A stretch of DNA of 64,000 nucleotides from Candidatus Poribacteria bacterium (lineage in GTDB: Bacteria > Poribacteria > WGA-4E > WGA-3G): positions 62,001 to 126,000 of the forward strand of contig JAPPII010000074.1 in the NCBI GenBank assembly GCA_028820845.1. The letters run 5' to 3'. Made by a program: the position numbers and the translations under genes. The notes below the pieces were generated by a model that saw only the letters and a program-made list of their open reading frames with translations, ran no database searches and was not told where the DNA came from. This document shows, piece by piece, positions 60,102 through 64,000 of this stretch (its first letter is position 1; every line of letters starts with the position of its first letter).

Positions 60102-61049
60102 ATGCAAAATATCTTACGCGACTTCTTTGAAAACTTACCTCACAACCGGTTCGATATTGTAAGTAAAGACATCTTCGGGACGTTCACCGAAGATTTGTTG
60201 AAGAAACTCACCAATATCCCCGGACTGAAGTTCGTAGAACAACTTGAGACAGAATTGACGACCGTTGAAATACGGCGTATGGATATTTTATCGAAAGTAG
60301 CGGTTGACGATAAAGAAGTTTTGGTGCATATTGAGTTCCAAGTGAGTCGTGAGAGTACATCAGAGATACTAAAGCGAAAAGTGGGCTATTTCGGAAGGTG
60401 CTTTGAGAGATACGGCTTGCCGATTTTGTCTTTCACCATCTATCTCCGTTCAGATGCCGGTGGAAACGACCCGGGTGAGTATAGCCAAGATTTTCCAGGA
60501 CATAATGCTCTGATAGAGTATCAGGTGATCCGACTAAGCGAGTTTGATGGGCAATCCATCTTTGACACCGACCAGACCAGTCTGATAGCATTTACACCGT
60601 TGATGCGACCACCGGAAGGCATATCCAGGGTTGAATGGGTTGAGGAGTGTCATAAGATGACGTTTGCTCTCCCGCTTGCGCCGGCTCTACAGAATAACTT
60701 ATTGATATGGCAATGGATTTTGAGTGGTTTGATCGTTGATCCTGCCGAAATTCGCCATCTGTTGGAGGGACCCATGTTAGAATCATCAACTTACCAATAT
60801 ATCCTGCAACAAGGTATTGAACAAGGTATTGAACAAGGTATTGAACAAGGTGAGAGGAAAAATGCTGTCAAAAGTATCCTTAACGTTCTTGATGCTCGAT
60901 TCCACGTAGGAGCAGAGCAAACCTTAAAGCTATCTCTTGAGGGTATTGAAGATTTGAAACGCCTTGAGCAATTACTCCGGACAGCCGCACAAGCAGAGAG
61001 CCTGGAGGCGTTCATGCGGACTTTGATGACAAACGGCAATTCCACTTGA
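60102..61049 (+). CDS. Rpn-like (PD-(D/E)xK) nuclease family protein
   Basis: A 315-residue protein resembling recombination-promoting nuclease/transposase-like proteins (DUF4351 type). The core RRMDILSKVAVDDKEVLVHIEFQ contains the Asp...Glu-x-Gln of a PD-(D/E)xK fold. Near residue 240 it has three perfect IEQG repeats, common in this family. Function in the cell is not known. The ATG at 60102 has no clear ribosome-binding site. Confidence 0.8.
   Translation: MQNILRDFFENLPHNRFDIVSKDIFGTFTEDLLKKLTNIPGLKFVEQLETELTTVEIRRMDILSKVAVDDKEVLVHIEFQVSRESTSEILKRKVGYFGRCFERYGLPILSFTIYLRSDAGGNDPGEYSQDFPGHNALIEYQVIRLSEFDGQSIFDTDQTSLIAFTPLMRPPEGISRVEWVEECHKMTFALPLAPALQNNLLIWQWILSGLIVDPAEIRHLLEGPMLESSTYQYILQQGIEQGIEQGIEQGERKNAVKSILNVLDARFHVGAEQTLKLSLEGIEDLKRLEQLLRTAAQAESLEAFMRTLMTNGNST
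60812..60851 (+). repeat. in-frame IEQG tandem repeat
   Basis: CAAGGTATTGAA-type units of 12 bp repeat three times, encoding IEQG. Copy number can change without breaking the frame. Confidence 0.75.
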
Positions 61050-61117
61050 TATTCAATTTCTCTTCGTTCAATTCAACCGACAGCTATACGTAAAAACCTA
61101 TTTTCAAAGGAGAAAGA

Positions 61118-62305
61118 ATGATCGCATTATCACAACGAAGTCAAAGTGTAACACCCTCATCTACCTTAGCAATCACTGCGAAAATTAACGCCTTGATTGC
61201 CGATGGCGTAGACGTTGTCAAATTCGGGGCAGGCGAACCCGATTTTGATACACCCGATTATATCAAAGATGCCGCAGTCAAAGCACTCAGTGAGGGTTTT
61301 ACGAAGTACACCCCAGTCCCCGGCACCCCCGAGCTCCGAGAGGCAATCACGGAGAAATTCAAAAGGGACAACGGACTGAGTTATGAATCCTCTGAAGTCA
61401 TCGTCTCGTGCGGTGCAAAACACACCATCTATAACATCTTCCAAGCCATCTGCGACCCAGGCGACGAGGTTATCTTCGCCGCGCCGTATTGGGTAAGCTA
61501 CCCAGAACAGGTTAAACTTGCAGGCGCAGTGCCAAGCGTCATTGAGACGACCCCCGCACAGAACTTCTGCATGGCACCCGATCAGGTCGAAGCAGCCATT
61601 ACCCCGAAGACAAAGGCAATCCTCGTTAACAGTCCAAGCAACCCCACCGGTACAACTTACGATGTGGACACGCTCAAAGCCATTGCTGAGATTGCCGTTA
61701 AACACCAAATTTACCTTATCTCCGATGAAATCTACGAAGCGTTGCTTTACGACGGGGCAACCCATCAGAGTCCGGCTGCCTTCAATGAAGAGATCAAGGC
61801 GATTACCTTTGTTGTCAACGGCGTTTCTAAGGCCTACTCTATGACAGGGTGGCGGATTGGGTATACCGCAGGTCCCGAAGACGCTGTTTCGGCGATGTCG
61901 CGTATCCAATCCCATAGCACTTCAAACCCGACATCCATTGCACAGAGAGCCGCACTGGCCGCACTCAATGAACCGCAAGACGCTGTCGAAGAGATGCGAA
62001 AAGCGTTTGAGGAACGCCGAGATGTAATCTGTCAACGTTTTGACGAGATTGAAGGGGTCAGTTATGCCAGACCACAAGGCGCGTTCTATATCTTCCCCGA
62101 TTTTTCCGCACATTATGGTAGAACACTTGGTGGGAACAAGGTCGAAAATTCGATGGATATGACCGATTATTTATTAAATTCTGCAGGTGTTGGTGTTGTG
62201 CCGGGAGACGGTTTCGGTGCCGACAATCATTTGCGACTCTCCTTTGCGACTTCATTGACGGAGATTAACCGCGGATTGGATCGCATCAAAAAGGCGTTGC
62301 AGTAA
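61118..62305 (+). CDS. aspartate aminotransferase-like class I/II PLP enzyme
   Basis: A 395-residue PLP aminotransferase of the 1-beta aspartate/prephenate aminotransferase type. Motifs: VKFGAGEPDFDTPDYIK, SCGAKHTIYN, NSPSNPTGTTY, SDEIYEALLYDG, and the PLP Lys in VNGVSKAYSMTGWRIGY. Predicted to convert oxaloacetate to aspartate and perhaps tyrosine/phenylalanine routes. GGAGAAAG precedes the ATG. A hairpin GTTGGGT/ACCCAAC follows at 62343-62370. Confidence 0.92.
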   Translation: MIALSQRSQSVTPSSTLAITAKINALIADGVDVVKFGAGEPDFDTPDYIKDAAVKALSEGFTKYTPVPGTPELREAITEKFKRDNGLSYESSEVIVSCGAKHTIYNIFQAICDPGDEVIFAAPYWVSYPEQVKLAGAVPSVIETTPAQNFCMAPDQVEAAITPKTKAILVNSPSNPTGTTYDVDTLKAIAEIAVKHQIYLISDEIYEALLYDGATHQSPAAFNEEIKAITFVVNGVSKAYSMTGWRIGYTAGPEDAVSAMSRIQSHSTSNPTSIAQRAALAALNEPQDAVEEMRKAFEERRDVICQRFDEIEGVSYARPQGAFYIFPDFSAHYGRTLGGNKVENSMDMTDYLLNSAGVGVVPGDGFGADNHLRLSFATSLTEINRGLDRIKKALQ

Positions 62306-62342
62306 GTGAATGCTGTATCAAGTTTGAGTTTATGGGGAGTAG

Positions 62343-62370
62343 GTTGGGTGGAGCGCGAGCAAAACCCAAC
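62343..62370 (+). terminator. hairpin after aminotransferase gene
   Basis: GTTGGGT (62343-62349) pairs with ACCCAAC (62364-62370). Such hairpins are common short repeats between genes; it may act as a terminator, although there is no T-run. Confidence 0.5.
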
Positions 62371-62406
62371 ATAATTCCCCGACATCCGATGAAAAAACGA
62401 AAAAAC

Positions 62407-62435
62407 TTGACACCTATCCGAAAGTATGATATAAT
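62407..62435 (+). promoter_or_regulatory. perfect sigma-70 consensus promoter
   Basis: TTGACA (62407-62412), 17-bp spacer, TATAAT (62430-62435). It leads a ~230-nt untranslated region before the ATG at 62666. Confidence 0.85.
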
Positions 62436-62665
62436 TATACTACACTGGGAATAAGTTAGACGTTAATCTTGGAAAGTTCACAATCGCTAAAATGTTACAC
62501 TTTTGGCAAAATTGCTTTTTTTCACACAAGAGAAAATCGGAAATTAAACGTCAACGAACCCTTACGGGGACTGGTTTCTTTAACGTTGTAGGCAACACAC
62601 CCTAATGATACACGGGTGTAACTTTAGTGTAACATTTTTAAGACGAATCTATTAACTCAAGGAAA
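62436..62665 (+). promoter_or_regulatory. structured 5' leader with alternative helices
   Basis: AAAATGTTACACT (62489-62501) is the exact complement of AGTGTAACATTTT (62626-62638). A second GTGTAAC at 62616-62622 can pair with the same GTTACAC, but then it competes with the hairpin ACACCC/GGGTGT (62597-62602, 62614-62619). A further hairpin CAACG/CGTTG (62552-62556, 62584-62588) lies inside. TTTTT follows the last helix. This could be a transcription or translation switch. No known riboswitch was recognised. Confidence 0.5.
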
Positions 62666-63157
62666 ATGATGATGTTGAACGGACGCGTAATGCTGTGGAG
62701 CATTTTCGGAGTACTCTTTATTTTTTCGATCGCCTTTACTGCTTATGCACAGCAGGAGCAACAATCTGATGCCGCCCTGTCACAATCCCAATTTATGCAG
62801 ATTATTGATAGGATAGACAAATCTAAAGAAGAAATACGTGAGCATGTAGACGAAAGATTTGAAAAACTTGACAAGAAAATTGATGAAAAATTTGGTGAAC
62901 TTGACAAGAAGATTGATGAACTTAACACAGATGTTGCCTTTATAAACGGACAATTGACCGTTATAAAATGGAGTATTACAATATTTGGTGCCCCTCTTCT
63001 TGTTGGTTTGCTAATTTATTCCTTGCAAAACCGTAAGAAGACGGTTAATACAACTGCTGATGTAGCAACTAAAATCCCCGCTGAAAGCAGAGAAGAATCG
63101 GATAAAGATGTCATACGAAGAAATTTAACAGATGATCAACAATCCGAAGCCGCGTAG
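62666..63157 (+). CDS. exported coiled-coil protein with membrane anchor
   Basis: A 163-residue protein with a signal peptide (ending near AYAQ, residue ~28), a heptad coiled coil (residues ~45-90, rich in DKKIDE repeats), and a C-terminal transmembrane span (IKWSITIFGAPLLVGLLIYSL). It probably faces the periplasm and anchors in the membrane. Function unknown. Start is one of three consecutive ATGs at 62666-62674. The TPR gene starts 11 nt after its stop. Confidence 0.7.
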   Translation: MMMLNGRVMLWSIFGVLFIFSIAFTAYAQQEQQSDAALSQSQFMQIIDRIDKSKEEIREHVDERFEKLDKKIDEKFGELDKKIDELNTDVAFINGQLTVIKWSITIFGAPLLVGLLIYSLQNRKKTVNTTADVATKIPAESREESDKDVIRRNLTDDQQSEAA

Positions 63158-63167
63158 GAATAGTCAG

Positions 63168-63860
63168 ATGAAAAAAGATAATTCCCCTAAGAACGTTGAC
63201 AAATCAGCAAAAAACTACTTTGATAAAGGTAAACAATTATATGAACAAAAGTATTATAGCACTGCTATATCTACGCTTGACGAGGCGATCCGTTTAGACC
63301 CTAAATATGCCCGTGCCTATAATGGCAGAGGTGCCGCAAAAAGCCGTTTAGAACAATATTTTGAAGCCCTCTCCGATTTTGACGAGGCTATTCGTTTAGA
63401 CCCTAACCTTGCACTCGCCTATCATAACAGAGGTCTCGCAAAATACAAATTAGGACACCCTCAAGAGGCTATCTCGGACTATGATGAGGCTATTCGACTT
63501 GACTCAGGGTATGTAAACGCCTATCGCAATCGTTCCCTTGCAAAAAGCGAGATAGGACAACATTTTGAATCCATATCCGACCTGGACATGGTCATCCGTT
63601 TAGAACCTGAAAATGACGCAGCATACAACAATAGAGGAGCCGATAAAGCACGTCTAGGACACCATGAAGCTGCTGTACTTGACTTCGACGCGGCTATTCG
63701 CATAAATTCCAAAGAGGCAGATGTATACTTCAACCGTGGGCTTTCCAAAAAGAAATTAGGACGCACGGCAGAGGCAGAACAAGATTTTCAGAAAGCACTC
63801 AGTTTAGCACAAGAAGCAGGAGATGCGGAACTTATAACCACAATTAAGAAGTATATATAA
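63168..63860 (+). CDS. tetratricopeptide repeat (TPR) protein
   Basis: A 230-residue protein with at least six TPR units: each includes Ala/Tyr-rich helix AYNGRGAAKSRL, YHNRGLAKYKLG, YRNRSLAKSEIG, YNNRGADKARLG, YFNRGLSKKKLG. It should scaffold protein-protein contacts. The ATG at 63168 is preceded by TAGGAA. It is probably in an operon with the coiled-coil gene, both driven from the promoter at 62407. Confidence 0.9.
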   Translation: MKKDNSPKNVDKSAKNYFDKGKQLYEQKYYSTAISTLDEAIRLDPKYARAYNGRGAAKSRLEQYFEALSDFDEAIRLDPNLALAYHNRGLAKYKLGHPQEAISDYDEAIRLDSGYVNAYRNRSLAKSEIGQHFESISDLDMVIRLEPENDAAYNNRGADKARLGHHEAAVLDFDAAIRINSKEADVYFNRGLSKKKLGRTAEAEQDFQKALSLAQEAGDAELITTIKKYI

Positions 63861-63918
63861 TCTGCCCATAATTGACCTATCGTGCAGGAGCGGTTTTCAA
63901 CCCCGATAACAAAACCCC

Positions 63919-64000
63919 ATGAATGTCCAAAACCGAACCATCTTCTCAAACGACAACCTACCCGTCTTGCGTGGTATAGACACAGAATCCATTGACCTGA
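63919..64000 (+). CDS. DNA methyltransferase, 5' end only
   Basis: Only 27 codons are present: NVQNRTIFSNDNLPVLRGI then DTESIDL, the usual opening of site-specific N4/N6 DNA methyltransferases (a DPPF-type motif should follow outside the window). It suggests a restriction-modification or orphan methylase gene just beyond the edge. Confidence 0.6.
   Translation, partial: MNVQNRTIFSNDNLPVLRGIDTESIDL

Noticed and set aside
60812-60851. Tandem repeat as a CRISPR-like array
   Set aside because: Units are contiguous, in frame, and encode IEQG; there are no spacers.

Overview
The window looks like a stretch of chromosome from an uncultured, probably marine or sponge-associated bacterium of the Candidatus Poribacteria type. 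I infer this from the mix of gene families: repeated phytanoyl-CoA dioxygenase (PhyH) genes, a sulfatase, LamG, DUF362, Gfo/Idh/MocA, creatininase and enolase-superfamily genes, Uma2 proteins, DUF6785-type membrane proteins, and short hairpin repeats between genes. No rRNA, tRNA or CRISPR array was seen, so the taxonomy is an inference.

Layout. 1-7.4 kb (minus strand): a nuclease-like/N6-methylase fusion cut by the window edge, a PhyH oxygenase, a DUF362 protein, two Uma2 nucleases and an acyl-CoA synthetase. 7.5-17.2 kb: a toxin-antitoxin-like pair, a cysteine desulfurase, an oxidoreductase, a lipoprotein, a degenerate-MBL/cupin fusion, a tandem PhyH protein, a LamG protein, a fatty-acid desaturase and a creatininase-family enzyme. 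17.4-23.8 kb is a mobile, AT-rich island: an IS4-like transposase, small unknown ORFs, an IS982-like element with clear ends that splits a small membrane-protein gene, a second small membrane gene broken by an amber codon, and a tnpB element without tnpA. 23.8-31.9 kb: a sulfatase, a hicAB locus, an NTF2-like protein, a GH32 enzyme with a DUF6785-type membrane protein, and a large membrane protein.

31.9-35.6 kb holds the most complete regulatory unit. A GAF-PAS-AAA+-HTH sigma-54 activator is divergent from an M24-peptidase-like/VOC operon. That operon has a consensus -24/-12 promoter, and three GTTTCA-N4-TGAAAC-type palindromes lie between the two genes. 35.7-51.1 kb is a metabolic region: PhyH genes and a PhyH fragment, a second DUF6785 protein, three enolase-superfamily enzymes, an alcohol dehydrogenase with brnTA, a CPBP protease, a nitrilase-amidohydrolase-Nudix run, a methyltransferase and a sialidase-like protein. 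51.1-56.1 kb: DUF309, UDP-glucose dehydrogenase, MoxR ATPase, GHMP kinase, HU, and the remnant of a nucleotidyltransferase toxin-like gene.

56.2-56.7 kb is a non-coding block with its own promoter, a nearly fully paired pseudoknot and an internal T9 terminator; it looks like a structured RNA gene. 56.9-64 kb: asd, mtnK, a CbpA-like DnaJ protein, an Rpn-like nuclease, an aspartate aminotransferase, a 230-nt leader with mutually exclusive helices ahead of a coiled-coil/TPR gene pair, and the start of a second DNA methyltransferase at the right edge.

The metabolic theme is breakdown of small organic acids, sugars and glycans, with strong expansion of Fe/2-oxoglutarate oxygenases. The most unusual signals are regulatory or RNA-level: the sigma-54 circuit, the pseudoknot RNA and the switch-like leader.
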